Below, one piece after another: positions 36,103 through 44,872 of a DNA stretch of 64,000 nt. The position numbers and the translations under genes are program-made. The notes below the pieces were generated by a model. That model searched no databases. It was not told the origin of the DNA and saw only the letters and a list, made by a program, of their open reading frames with translations. This DNA is from Rhodocyclaceae bacterium (GTDB taxonomy: Bacteria > Pseudomonadota > Gammaproteobacteria > Burkholderiales > Rhodocyclaceae). The stretch spans positions 1 through 64,000 of the forward strand of contig JAGRFY010000025.1 in assembly GCA_020445765.1 (NCBI GenBank), given 5' to 3'. Position 1 is the stretch's first letter, and every line of letters begins with the position of its first letter.

Positions 36103-36932
36103 GCCCGAATCCAGGTCGTGCCGGCGAGCCAGATCTTGCGAAGTGGCGTCAGGGAGGTGCGTCGATCCAGTACCTTGAAGCCGTCGCGGCGGATCTCTTC
36201 GAGCAGCGTGCGATAGATCGCCGCCATCACCAGACCGGGCCGCTGGCTCCTGCGGTCGATCGCCGGCAGCTGTTCGAAGGCCTTGCGGTAGAAGGACTGC
36301 GCACGCTGGTACTGGAATTCCATCAATTCGTCGAAGGCCGGCCCGTAGCGCGCCTCGAACAGGTCCTCGGCCGGCACGCCGAAGCGCTGGAGTTCCTCGA
36401 TCGGCAGGTAGATCCGCCCCCGCTGCACGTCCTCACCGACATCGCGGATGATGTTGGTGAGCTGAAAGGCCATACCCAGATCATGGGCGTACTTCAGGGT
36501 CTGGCGATCCTGGTAGCCGAAGATGCCCGCCGACAGCAGACCGACCACGCTCGCCACGCGATAGCAGTAGAGCTGCAGACTGCGGAAATCGGGATAGCGC
36601 GGATGCTGCAGGTCCATCTGCATGCCGTCGATGATCTCCAGCAACTGCTCGGCCGGCAGATCGAAATCCTGCGCGACCTCGGCCAGTGCCTGCCCGACCG
36701 GATGGCTGGGATGGCCGCCGGCGATCTCGGCCACCTCGGAACGCCACCAGTCGAGCTTGTTCTGGGCGATGGTGGGGTCGTGACATTCGTCGACGACGTC
36801 GTCGACCTCGCGGCAGAAGGCATACAGCGCGGTGATCGCGCGCCGTCGCTCCGGCGGCAGGAAGAGAAAGCTGTAGTAGAAGCTCGAGCCGCTGGCGGCT
36901 GCCTTGTCCTGGCAGTATTGGTGTGGATCCAT
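36099..36932 (-). CDS. hpnD: Presqualene diphosphate synthase HpnD
   Basis: A 277-residue squalene/phytoene synthase family enzyme with both aspartate-rich motifs, AFCREVDDVVDECHD and NIIRDVGEDVQRGRIYLP, and the SSFYYSFLFLPPERR start. HpnD joins two farnesyl diphosphates to presqualene diphosphate. The start MDPHQYCQDK is standard; an upstream in-frame ATG would overlap hpnC. Seven bases separate it from the hpnC stop. Confidence 0.93.
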   Translation of the reverse strand: MDPHQYCQDKAAASGSSFYYSFLFLPPERRRAITALYAFCREVDDVVDECHDPTIAQNKLDWWRSEVAEIAGGHPSHPVGQALAEVAQDFDLPAEQLLEIIDGMQMDLQHPRYPDFRSLQLYCYRVASVVGLLSAGIFGYQDRQTLKYAHDLGMAFQLTNIIRDVGEDVQRGRIYLPIEELQRFGVPAEDLFEARYGPAFDELMEFQYQRAQSFYRKAFEQLPAIDRRSQRPGLVMAAIYRTLLEEIRRDGFKVLDRRTSLTPLRKIWLAGTTWIRA

Positions 36933-36939
36933 GTCGGGT

Positions 36940-37749
36940 TCAGCGAGTTGTCGCACGCCAGATCAGGCGGGCCCAGTCGGCCCTGCCCAGGCTGGGTCGG
37001 TGGCGGAACACATCGTAGCCGACGGCCTCGATCCGTTCCAGAATGCGCAGCCCGCCCTCGACCACCAGTCGCAGTTCCCAGCCGATGCGCCCCGGCAGCC
37101 GGCGGGCGAGCGGGGCGCCGTCGAGCATCATGCGCCGCGCCCGTCCGACCTCGAAGGCCATCAGCGCCCCCCAGGCCGGATCACTGCGGGCGTCGGCGAT
37201 GTGATCTTCGCCGACGCCGAAGCGGGCCATGCTGTCGGCCGGCAGGTAGATTCGGCACTTCTGCCAGTCCACCGCCACGTCCTGCCAGAAGTTGATCAAT
37301 TGCAGCGCGCTGCAGATCGCGTCCGAAGCGTGCTGGTTGTGAGTGGTGTCGGCGCGGTACAGGCACAGCAGCAAACGGCCGATCGGGTTGGCCGAGCGCC
37401 GGCAATAATCGAGCAATTCGTCGAAATCGCAATAGCGGGTCTTGACCACGTCCTGTGAAAACGCGTCGAGCAGATCGCGGAACAGCGGCAGTGGCAGGTG
37501 CCATTCGCGGATCGTCCGGGCGAGTCGCCGGAACATCGGATCGTCGGGATTCGCGCCAGCGGCAATGGCATCGAGCTGGCGGCGGTAGGCGTCGAGCGCC
37601 GCCAGCCGGGTGGCGGCATCGTCGTCGCCTTCGTCGGCAATGTCGTCGGCCGAGCGGGCGAACGCATAGATCGCCTCGACCGGCTCGCGCAGCGAAGCGG
37701 GCAGCAGCAGCGATGCGACCGGAAAATTCTCGTAGTGATCGACGGGCAT
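36940..37749 (-). CDS. hpnC: Hydroxysqualene synthase HpnC
   Basis: A 269-residue squalene/phytoene synthase relative that begins VDHYENFPVASLLLP, the HpnC hallmark, with FARSADDIADEGDDD and NFWQDVAVDWQKCRIYLPAD as the two metal-binding motifs. It converts presqualene diphosphate to hydroxysqualene. First gene of hpnC-D-E. The cyclase that would turn squalene into hopanoid is not in this window. Confidence 0.93.
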   Translation of the reverse strand: MPVDHYENFPVASLLLPASLREPVEAIYAFARSADDIADEGDDDAATRLAALDAYRRQLDAIAAGANPDDPMFRRLARTIREWHLPLPLFRDLLDAFSQDVVKTRYCDFDELLDYCRRSANPIGRLLLCLYRADTTHNQHASDAICSALQLINFWQDVAVDWQKCRIYLPADSMARFGVGEDHIADARSDPAWGALMAFEVGRARRMMLDGAPLARRLPGRIGWELRLVVEGGLRILERIEAVGYDVFRHRPSLGRADWARLIWRATTR

Positions 37750-38224
37750 GGCGGGCGCTGCGGAGTATATCGGATCGGCAGCGCGCCGCCGCCGCTCGCA
37801 AGCGTCCATCGCCTTCGCGCCGTTGCGGCGGCGTCCGTCGTCGCATGGCGGCGAGCCGACAGGGTCATCGAGCGCGCACGCGCGCATGAATACGGATCGG
37901 AAACGGAAGTCAGCCCGGGTGCCGCATTCCGCGCTTGGAATCCGCCGATGGTGTCTCCCCGACGATGGCGCTCGCCGAGCCGTCCGCCAGCGATCCGTTC
38001 GAGGGCGTCGGACAGATCAGCCGTCGGCGGCGGCGCAGCGGCCGCCGGACCGGCGATCGCTGTCAGCGTCGCGCAGATTGCCCACGGGGCCGAGCGCGGA
38101 CACGGGATCGATCGTGCGACCGATTCCGCCGCATCGGCACCGAACCACAGTGCCGACCAGCTGCGCCTGCCGATGGTTCGCTTCAGGACCGCTTGCGCCC
38201 ATTGGCGACTGCCCAGCGCGGAAT
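37750..38224. other. Intergenic region, no gene recognised
   Basis: About 475 bp between the start of hpnC and the end of the cyclophilin-like gene. It has GC-rich open frames on both strands but none with a recognisable protein, ribosome site or believable composition. It must hold the hpnC promoter; no clear -35/-10 pair is seen. Confidence 0.5.
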
Positions 38225-38596
38225 TCAGTCCAGAGATACTTCGAGCAGTTCGCCGTCCTTGACGAAGGTCAGCGGGCGATGATCGTCCACCAGGCGCCCG
38301 AACACCGCCACCGGACCCGCGGCGCGCGGGCGATCGCTTTCGCTGTCGGGCGTCGGGCCAAAAAAGATGCAAAAGGCATGGCCGGGTGGCCAGTAGGCGA
38401 GATCGCCGACCTCGACGTCGGACCGAGCATCTGGCGGCAGCTCGACCTGCAGCGACGTCCCGAAATAGATTTCCTGGCCCCACACCCGGGCATGGGTGTG
38501 AAAGGGCAGGGCCTTGACGATCTGGCGACCGATCTCGCTGTCGTCGATGTGTGCGCGCAGTGAGAAATCCTGGTTGTGGATTCGTATATTGACCAT
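38225..38596 (-). CDS. Cyclophilin-like fold protein (PF04126 type)
   Basis: A 123-residue protein beginning VNIRIHNQDFSLRAHIDDSE, with ALPFHTHARVWGQEIYFGTS, VEVGDLAYWPPGHAFCIFFG and VAVFGRLVDD. These match the small cyclophilin-like beta-barrel family (TM1367 type). Whether members act as prolyl isomerases is not established. It lies downstream of bioD on the same strand with a 140-bp gap, so it may be part of the biotin operon or independent. Confidence 0.75.
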   Translation of the reverse strand: MVNIRIHNQDFSLRAHIDDSEIGRQIVKALPFHTHARVWGQEIYFGTSLQVELPPDARSDVEVGDLAYWPPGHAFCIFFGPTPDSESDRPRAAGPVAVFGRLVDDHRPLTFVKDGELLEVSLD

Positions 38597-38736
38597 GGCT
38601 TGCCCTCCGTTGCCGTCGCGCTACCGCCGCAGCTTGCGCCGGCATCGTTCCAGTCTAGTCCGCATTTCCCCGGCGCGAACTGTCGCGATCGGCGCCACTC
38701 GCGAGGCCCGCATGCCGGCATCGGCAGGCGGCCCCG

Positions 38737-39804
38737 TCAGGCGGCAGAGGTGCCGCCGCTGGCGAGGCTCGCCCCCTCGACCACACTCATGCCGACACGC
38801 AGCCCCAGCGCCCCGGCCGCTTCGTTGACTGCGCTGATCAAGCCGTGGCCAAAGCCGTCGCGACCGTCGCCGATACGGGCACTGTCGTGGGCGTAGCAGG
38901 CGGCGGCCAGCCCGGCCTGCTGCAGTTTGGCGAGGGCCGCGGTACCGGCATCGGCCTTGCCGCGACCGGCGTCGTTGAAGAAGCACAGGCGGGCACGGGC
39001 CCTCAGGGCGTAGCGCGCGGCACTGATGCCGCCATGGCTGCCGGTGATCACCACCCGACCGCAATGGCCGCCGTGCATCGACTCGGCACTGTCGAGCACG
39101 ACGATCGCGTCCGTAGCCCGCAGGTGGTAAGCCGGCAACTGCAGATGGACGGCGGCCGCGGCCGCATCACCGTCTTCGGCGTGGGGCAGGATGCCGAGCC
39201 GCGGGCAGCCGAGCCTTTCGTCGAGGGCGGCAATGTTCTGTTCGCGACGGTGCATCAGCGGATCGACGCAATTGGCGACCCAGCCTGCCAGTTCGAGGCC
39301 GCGGGCGCGGATGGCGTCTGCGGTGAGCAGGGCGTGATTGATGCAGCCGAGGCGCACGCCAACCACCAGGATCACCGGCGCCGCGAGGTCGGCCGCAAGA
39401 TCGGCGGTGTCGTAGTCCGCTTGCAGCGGCACACGGAAGCCGCCGACGCCCTCGATCAGCAGCAGGTCGCACTGCCGAGCCAGTGCGTCGCGAGCCGTCA
39501 GGATCGCCTCGATGTCGATCCGCCGCCCCTCGTCGGCAGCCGCGATGTGCGGCGCCACCGCTTCGGCAAGGCAGATCGGATTGACCAACGCGTAGTCGGC
39601 CGCGGTGGTGCTGGCCGCGATCAGCGCCAGTGCGTCGTCATTGCGCATCCGGCCGTCGATCGGCGCCGCGCCGGCCGCCACCGGCTTCATGCCGAGCGCC
39701 CGCAGGCCGATCCGGCGAGCGTGATGGAGCAACGCGCAGGTGGCGTAGGTCTTGCCGATCTCGGTATCGGTGCCGGCGACAAAATAGCTGCGGGTCCCAG
39801 TCAC
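38737..39804 (-). CDS. bioD: Dethiobiotin synthetase BioD with an extra C-terminal domain
   Basis: A 355-residue protein. Residues 1 to about 225 are BioD: ATP loop GTDTEIGKTYATC (11-23), substrate region GMKPVAAGA, DLLLIEGVGGFRVPL and a GWVANCVDP segment. BioD closes the ureido ring of dethiobiotin. The last ~115 residues are an added domain with VITGSHGGISAARYALRAR (about 253-271), FFNDAGRGKADAGTAALAKL and AHDSARIGDGRDGFGHGLIS, of unknown function. There is no stop or frameshift between them. The GTG start overlaps the bioC stop by four bases. Confidence 0.9.
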   Translation of the reverse strand: MTGTRSYFVAGTDTEIGKTYATCALLHHARRIGLRALGMKPVAAGAAPIDGRMRNDDALALIAASTTAADYALVNPICLAEAVAPHIAAADEGRRIDIEAILTARDALARQCDLLLIEGVGGFRVPLQADYDTADLAADLAAPVILVVGVRLGCINHALLTADAIRARGLELAGWVANCVDPLMHRREQNIAALDERLGCPRLGILPHAEDGDAAAAAVHLQLPAYHLRATDAIVVLDSAESMHGGHCGRVVITGSHGGISAARYALRARARLCFFNDAGRGKADAGTAALAKLQQAGLAAACYAHDSARIGDGRDGFGHGLISAVNEAAGALGLRVGMSVVEGASLASGGTSAA

Positions 39805-40652
39805 GGACGCTTCCGGAGAATCAGATAGAGGGCATCGTAGCCGACTTCGACCAGGCCATCGGCGCGTCGGAATGCCTCGTAGCGATGCTCGACCGTGCGC
39901 CATGCCTTGCGTCCGAGCAGGCTCCGCCGACGATTGTCGCCAACGTCCTGGGCGCCGACGGCCTTGATCGCCCGCAACAGGCTGGCGAGGTCCGGTGCGC
40001 AGGCGACATGGCGGTGGCGGTCGTGGGCGAGGATCTCGAAACCGCCGCGTACGGCCGTGGCTTCGAGCTGGTCGACGCCCACGAAATCGAGCACGTGGCT
40101 CGCATCGTCGATGTCGGCGAAGGCCTCGCGCAACTCGGCGAAGGTCTGTGGTCCCAGCGTGGACAGCCACAGCATGCCGTCGCTCTCCAGCACGCGCGCG
40201 AATTCGGTCAGCACCGATTCGGCCCGGCACCATTGCAGACACAGGCTCGACCAGATGCCCGCAGCGCTACCGGTGGCCAGCGGCAGCGCGTGAACATCGG
40301 CGGCGACGCAGGGCTGGCCGGGCTGGCGGTGGCGCAACTGTGCGAGCATCGGTGGCGCCAGGTCGGCGGCGACCAGCAGCCGCTCGCCGAAGCCGGCGCT
40401 CAAGGTCGGCAGCCAGTGACCGGTGCCGCAGCCGGCATCGACGATGGCGCCCGGCGGCGGTGGGTGATCCTGCGCCAGTCGCCACAGGTGTTCGCAGATC
40501 TGCCGCTGGACGGTCGCCGCGTCGTCGTAGCCGGCAGCCGCGCGCCCGAAGCGGCGCGCGACCCGCCGACTGGTGGCGAGGGTCGCCGTGACCGCCAGCT
40601 CGGACCCGGCGGTCACATCGTGCGATTTGGCCGGTCGCTCGCCGTGGCTCAT
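39801..40652 (-). CDS. bioC: Malonyl-ACP O-methyltransferase BioC
   Basis: A 283-residue SAM methyltransferase with SAM motif IVDAGCGTGHWLPTLSAGFG, and BioC-typical SSLCLQWCRAESVLTEFARV and LWLSTLGPQTFAELREAF. It methylates malonyl-ACP so that fatty-acid synthesis can build the pimelate moiety. Its start overlaps bioH and its end overlaps bioD by four bases each. Confidence 0.93.
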   Translation of the reverse strand: MSHGERPAKSHDVTAGSELAVTATLATSRRVARRFGRAAAGYDDAATVQRQICEHLWRLAQDHPPPPGAIVDAGCGTGHWLPTLSAGFGERLLVAADLAPPMLAQLRHRQPGQPCVAADVHALPLATGSAAGIWSSLCLQWCRAESVLTEFARVLESDGMLWLSTLGPQTFAELREAFADIDDASHVLDFVGVDQLEATAVRGGFEILAHDRHRHVACAPDLASLLRAIKAVGAQDVGDNRRRSLLGRKAWRTVEHRYEAFRRADGLVEVGYDALYLILRKRP

Positions 40653-41386
40653 CGATCCGGCTCCGCGAGAAAGCCTTCCATCAAAGCCGCGCAGTCGTCG
40701 GGGCGCGACAGGAGGGGCGCGTGACCGCAGTCGTCGAGCAGGGTCAGGCGGCATTGCGGCAGGGCATCGTTCATCGCTATCGCTGCGCCGGCCGGGATCA
40801 GCGCGTCCTCGGCGCCGTGCAGCAGGCGTACCGGAAGGTCCAGCGACGGCAGCGCTGCGCGCAGATCGGTGTCGTCGAGCAGTTGCAGGCCGGCTGCCAT
40901 GCCAACAGGCGCGACCGGCGCCGCCGCGCATTGCGCGAGCCCGGCGGCGACCGCGCGGCGGCGGCTGTCGCCCAGCGATTGCAGGGCATGGAAGCGCGCC
41001 ATCACGCGGTCGGCGTCATTGACGAATTCCGCGCGGAAACGCGCCACGATCGCGACGTCGAGTCCGTGCGCCCAGTCGTCGCGCCCACTGAAGCACGGGC
41101 TCGTACCGATCAGCACCAGCCGGCGGACCCGCCGTGGTGCGAGCCGCGCGATACCGAGTGCCAGCAGGCCGCCCAGTGACCAGCCGCACAGGTCGAAGCA
41201 GGGCGGACAGTTGTCCAGCAGTGCCAGCGCCCAGTCGTCGAGACACGTCGCGAGGCCGCTGATACCGCCCGGGTGGCCGGGCAGGACCAGATGCCTGGCC
41301 TCGTGGGCGCGCATCCTTCGTGCCGTCGCCTGCCACACCGCCGGCGACGACGCCCAGCCGTGCAGCATCACCAAAGGTGGCCTCAT
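40649..41386 (-). CDS. bioH: Pimeloyl-ACP methyl ester esterase BioH
   Basis: A 245-residue alpha/beta hydrolase: oxyanion segment [12 protein letters not shown], nucleophile [11 protein letters not shown], acid in [12 protein letters not shown] and base His in [14 protein letters not shown]. It releases pimeloyl-ACP from its methyl ester, ending the BioC route. It overlaps bioF upstream and bioC downstream by four bases, so bioF-bioH-bioC-bioD is one coupled operon. Confidence 0.93.
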   Translation of the reverse strand: MRPPLVMLHGWASSPAVWQATARRMRAHEARHLVLPGHPGGISGLATCLDDWALALLDNCPPCFDLCGWSLGGLLALGIARLAPRRVRRLVLIGTSPCFSGRDDWAHGLDVAIVARFRAEFVNDADRVMARFHALQSLGDSRRRAVAAGLAQCAAAPVAPVGMAAGLQLLDDTDLRAALPSLDLPVRLLHGAEDALIPAGAAIAMNDALPQCRLTLLDDCGHAPLLSRPDDCAALMEGFLAEPDR

Positions 41387-42543
41387 TTGGCCGACTCCAG
41401 GCCACGAAGGCGCTCGAGCAGGCGATCGACATCGGCGCAAGAGTGGGCTGCGGAGAGCGATATGCGCAGCCGTGCGGTGCCGTCGGGCACCGTCGGCGGT
41501 CGGATCGCCGGCACCCAAACGCCGGCCTCGTCGAGGGCCGCGGACAGGGCCAGGGCCTCCCGGTTGCCGCCGACGATCAGCGGCTGGATCGGCGTTGCCG
41601 AGTCGCCCAGTCGCCAGCGGCTCGCCGCCAGGCCATCGCGGAGTTGGGATACCAGTCGACGCAGCCTCGCGCGCGCCTCGTCGGCGTCGCGAATCAACGC
41701 CAGCGAGGTCAGCAGTGCATGGGCGAGGGCCGGCGGGGCGGCGGTCGTGAAGATGTAACTGCGTGCCCGTTGCACGAGCCATTCGATGACCCGGCTGTCG
41801 CCGGCGACGAATGCACCCGCCAGTCCGGCCGCCTTGCCGAGCGTGCCGATCAGGACCACGCGCGGCGAGCACAGGCCGAAGTGGGCGAGACTGCCGCGAC
41901 CCTCGGGCCCGAGCACGCCGAGACCGTGGGCGTCGTCGAGGATCAGCAGGGCATCGTGACGCTCGGCCAGTTCGAGCAGTCCTGGCAACGGCGCGAGGTC
42001 GCCGTCCATGCTGAACACGGTGTCGCTGACGATCAACCGTCGGCGCGCCGGCGTCGTCTGCAACATCCGGGCGAGCTGCTCGAGGTCGGTGTGCGGATAA
42101 CGGCACAGGCGGGCGCGGCTGAGCAGGGCACCGTCGACCAGCGAGGCATGGTTGAGCCGATCGGCGAAGACCGCGTCGCCGCGACCGGCGAGGGTCGCGA
42201 CCGCGGCGAGATTGGCCATGTAGCCGGTTGAAAACGAGATCGCACGCTCGCAGCCGCAGAAGGCGGCCAGGGCGCTCTCCAGGGCGTCGTGTATGGTGTA
42301 GTGTCCGCTGACCAGGTGCGAGGCGCCCGAGCCGGCACCCCACTGCCGCGCGCCTTCGGCAATCGCGGTGCGCAGTGCAGGATCGGCCGCCAGTCCGAGG
42401 TAGTCGTTGCTGCAGAAGGACAGGTATTCGCGCCCGTCGCGCTGCACTCGGGGTCCGCAGGGCGAACCCAGCGCGCGTCGTCGGCGTGCCAGGCCGAGGC
42501 GGTCGATCTCGTCCAGATCGGCGCGAAGATCGTCGATGAACAT
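41383..42543 (-). CDS. bioF: 8-amino-7-oxononanoate synthase BioF
   Basis: A 386-residue PLP enzyme of the alpha-oxoamine synthase family: [57 protein letters not shown] and the PLP lysine in [14 protein letters not shown]. It condenses pimeloyl-ACP with alanine. First gene of the biotin operon. The upstream region carries a strong hairpin at 42604-42626. Confidence 0.95.
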   Translation of the reverse strand: MFIDDLRADLDEIDRLGLARRRRALGSPCGPRVQRDGREYLSFCSNDYLGLAADPALRTAIAEGARQWGAGSGASHLVSGHYTIHDALESALAAFCGCERAISFSTGYMANLAAVATLAGRGDAVFADRLNHASLVDGALLSRARLCRYPHTDLEQLARMLQTTPARRRLIVSDTVFSMDGDLAPLPGLLELAERHDALLILDDAHGLGVLGPEGRGSLAHFGLCSPRVVLIGTLGKAAGLAGAFVAGDSRVIEWLVQRARSYIFTTAAPPALAHALLTSLALIRDADEARARLRRLVSQLRDGLAASRWRLGDSATPIQPLIVGGNREALALSAALDEAGVWVPAIRPPTVPDGTARLRISLSAAHSCADVDRLLERLRGLESAK

Positions 42544-42603
42544 CGGCTTCCGCTGAGTGGGGAAACCGGTATCTTACTGCGTGCTCAGGGCTGGGCGCAG
42601 GAC

Positions 42604-42626
42604 CCGGGGCGCCGCGCGCGCCCCGG
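42604..42626. terminator. Strong GC hairpin between the PEP-CTERM gene and bioF (terminator-like)
   Basis: Nine-bp arms CCGGGGCGC and GCGCCCCGG around CGCGC, 18 bases past the PEP-CTERM stop codon in its direction of transcription. There is no U-run after it, so it is at best an imperfect intrinsic terminator or a barrier before bioF. Confidence 0.45.
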
Positions 42627-42643
42627 TTCGGGCAAGGTTCGGG

Positions 42644-43126
42644 TCAGGACTGACCGAGACGGCGTTTGGCGGCGAAGCCGATCATGCCGATGCCGGCCAG
42701 GAACAGCGCGTAGGCGTGCGGTTCCGGCACGGCGGTAACGTGGGATTCGAAGCTGTAGGACGAAAATTTCGGTCCGCTGGGCGCAAATACCGGCGCGTAG
42801 TAGTAGTCGCCGGCGGCAAGCGCGACACTGGTGAAGCTGTTCTCGTACGTCGTCGGGGAGAAGATCGCGCCCGAAACCAGCGCGTCACTGTCGTCGAACA
42901 GACCGAATGCCAGCATTGGCAGGGTGGTGCCGCCGGAAAAGGTCAGCATTGAATCGCTGCTGAGCGAGAACTCGAAGATGCCTTCGAACGCGCCGGCAGA
43001 GAACAGGATCTCCGACCCGCTTTCCACCGAATGGTGTTCGCCGTCGAAGGACGAAAAGACCGCTGCCTGGGCTGTGACAGCCGCCAAAGCCGCGGGTACC
43101 AGTACCGCAATCAATCGCTTCTTCAT
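42644..43126 (-). CDS. PEP-CTERM sorting-domain secreted protein
   Basis: A 160-residue protein with a signal peptide (KKRLIAVLVPAALAAVTAQA) and a C-terminal PEP-CTERM signal: VPEP, a hydrophobic helix (ALFLAGIGMIGFA) and the basic end AAKRRLG. The middle is Ser/Phe-rich and low in Cys and Lys. PEP-CTERM proteins are processed by exosortase and usually exported with exopolysaccharide in Gram-negative biofilm or floc formers. The exosortase is outside this window. AGGAG precedes the start, and a sigma-54-like promoter lies upstream. Confidence 0.85.
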   Translation of the reverse strand: MKKRLIAVLVPAALAAVTAQAAVFSSFDGEHHSVESGSEILFSAGAFEGIFEFSLSSDSMLTFSGGTTLPMLAFGLFDDSDALVSGAIFSPTTYENSFTSVALAAGDYYYAPVFAPSGPKFSSYSFESHVTAVPEPHAYALFLAGIGMIGFAAKRRLGQS

Positions 43127-43191
43127 GCTGGACTCCTGGGTCGTTAAGGGGCCGCGCATGGTGCGTCGCAGCGCCCTATGGCCTAAGAGAT

Positions 43192-43207
43192 AGCAGGGAA
43201 TGTGCCC
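43192..43207 (-). promoter_or_regulatory. Sigma-54 (-24/-12) promoter-like site of the PEP-CTERM gene
   Basis: On the minus strand the sequence GGCACATTCCCTGCT matches the RpoN consensus GGCAC-N5-TTGCW in the GG and GC pairs with exactly ten bases between them. It differs at one T of TTGC. A start near 43181 would give a leader of about 55 nt. PEP-CTERM genes in several genera are driven by the PrsK/PrsR system and RpoN, which supports the call. Confidence 0.6.
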
Positions 43208-43239
43208 ACGGCATGACTCAAGCGGGTGTGAGCTTGCGA

Positions 43240-43320
43240 AAAATGTAAAGGAATAAAACTATAAATAAAACAATAATATAAAGAATATTATTAATCTTGA
43301 TTATAGATGCGTGATAAATA
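43240..43320. promoter_or_regulatory. AT-rich upstream region with palindromes (candidate activator/IHF site)
   Basis: In otherwise GC-rich DNA this stretch is mostly A and T. It holds a perfect inverted repeat, AATAATAT (43272-43279) and ATATTATT (43285-43292), and a second one, TAATC/GATTA around TT (43292-43303). It lies about 60-140 bp upstream of the predicted sigma-54 start, where enhancer-binding activators and bending proteins act. The rest of 43127-43398 has no gene. Confidence 0.5.
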
Positions 43321-43398
43321 TTGTCGATGTTTTTCGGGTTGCTGTGCCTCGCACTGGTGCACTGCACGCGGATATGCGCACTGCAATGGGGAGTCAAG

Positions 43399-44733
43399 TC
43401 AAGCTCGCTGCCGTGGCGCGAGCGCCGCGTCGAGCGCCCTCGTCGCCCGCTCCATCAGTTCACAAGTCAGCGCCTGGTCGAGGACGTAGGGCGGCATCAG
43501 ATAGACGGTGTGGCCGATCGGACGTAGCAGGGCACCTTGCTCGAGCGCGGCGGCAAAGTAACGGGCCGCGAAATCATCGCTGGCGTCGGTGACATCGAAT
43601 GCCAGGATCATGCCGCGCTGGCGCAAATGGGCGATCGGGCGGTTGGTCAGCAACGCCGCGGCCGCGTCCCCGAGCCAGCGCGCCCGCTGTCGATTGCTCG
43701 CGATCACATCGTCTTCGTCGAAGATGTCGAGGACGGCGAGCGCGGCTCGGCAGGCCAGGGCGTTGCCGGTATAGCTGTGCGAGTGGAGAAAGGCGCGGCT
43801 GACGGCATCGTCGTAGAAGGCTCGGTAGATGTCGTCCGTGCAAAGCACCGCAGACAGCGGCAGGTAGCCGCCGCTGATGCCTTTCGACAGGCACAGGAGG
43901 TCGGGGTGGATGGCGGCCTGTTCGAAGGCGAAGAAGCTGCCGCTGCGGCCGAAACCGACGGCGATTTCGTCGGCGATCAGGTGTACCCGATAGCGATCGC
44001 ACAACTGACGCGCCAGCCGCAGATATTCCGGGTCGTACATGACCATGCCGGAAGCGCCCTGGACGAGCGGCTCGACGATCAGCGCGGCGATCTGTTCGTG
44101 ATCGCGTTCGAGGGCCTGCTCGAGCGCCGCCGCTGCCCGCCGGGCGACATCGGCCGCACTCTCGCCGGATTGCGCCAGCCGGGCATCCGGGGTCGGAACC
44201 GCGGTCGCGGGCCGCAGCAACGGCGCATAGGCTTCGCGGAAGATCGCGACATCGGTGACCGCGAGCGCGCCGACGGTCTCACCGTGGTAGCTTCCCTCGA
44301 GGCACAGGAACCGGTTCTTGGCGGGCAGTCCGACGTTGCGCCAGTAGTGCTGGCTCATCTTCAGCGCGATTTCGGTGGCCGATGCGCCGTCCGACGCATA
44401 GAAGGCATGGCCGAGCTGTCCTCCGGTCAGCGCCGACAGACGCTCAGACAGCGCGACTACAGGCTCATGGGTGAAGCCGGCGAGCATCGCGTGCTCGAGG
44501 CGTCCGAGCTGATCCTGCAGGGCTGCATTGATGCGCGGATTGCAGTGGCCGAATAGATTGGTCCACCACGAACTGATGCCGTCGATCAGGCGTCGGCCCG
44601 AATCGTCCTCGAGCCACGGGCCGTCGCCACGCACGATCGCCAGCAGCGGCAGTCGTTCGTGGTGCTTCATCTGGGTGCAGGGGTGCCATACCGCGGCCAG
44701 CGATCGGGCGAGCAGATCTCGTTGGGGCTTCAT
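43399..44733 (-). CDS. bioA: Adenosylmethionine-8-amino-7-oxononanoate aminotransferase BioA
   Basis: A 444-residue class III aminotransferase. It shows VWHPCTQMKHHERLPLL and GISSWWTNLFGHCNPRINAA at the start, the ASDGASATEIALKMSQHYW segment, HLIADEIAVGFGRSGSFFAF, the PLP lysine in LLCLSKGISGGYLPLS, and HSHSYTGNALACRAALAVL. It makes 7,8-diaminopelargonate using SAM as amino donor. The ATG at 44733 with GGAGG at good spacing is preferred over one four codons upstream. It stands apart from bioF-H-C-D. Confidence 0.95.
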   Translation of the reverse strand: MKPQRDLLARSLAAVWHPCTQMKHHERLPLLAIVRGDGPWLEDDSGRRLIDGISSWWTNLFGHCNPRINAALQDQLGRLEHAMLAGFTHEPVVALSERLSALTGGQLGHAFYASDGASATEIALKMSQHYWRNVGLPAKNRFLCLEGSYHGETVGALAVTDVAIFREAYAPLLRPATAVPTPDARLAQSGESAADVARRAAAALEQALERDHEQIAALIVEPLVQGASGMVMYDPEYLRLARQLCDRYRVHLIADEIAVGFGRSGSFFAFEQAAIHPDLLCLSKGISGGYLPLSAVLCTDDIYRAFYDDAVSRAFLHSHSYTGNALACRAALAVLDIFDEDDVIASNRQRARWLGDAAAALLTNRPIAHLRQRGMILAFDVTDASDDFAARYFAAALEQGALLRPIGHTVYLMPPYVLDQALTCELMERATRALDAALAPRQRA

Positions 44734-44872
44734 CGGTGCCTCCATATGGATTGGCGAATGCTCGGACCGGCGCCGACGGCTGTCAAACAGGGTGTGGCAG
44801 TAGCCTTGCGGATCGAGTCCATCGGCGCGCTATCATCGGTTTGCGGCACGCACGCCGGAGAAGGGGGCCAAG

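Noticed and set aside
37296..38645. 449-residue minus-strand frame covering the hpnC upstream gap
   Set aside because: Arg/Ser/Pro-rich composition of a shadow frame, overlapping hpnC and the cyclophilin-like gene out of frame; no homology recognised.
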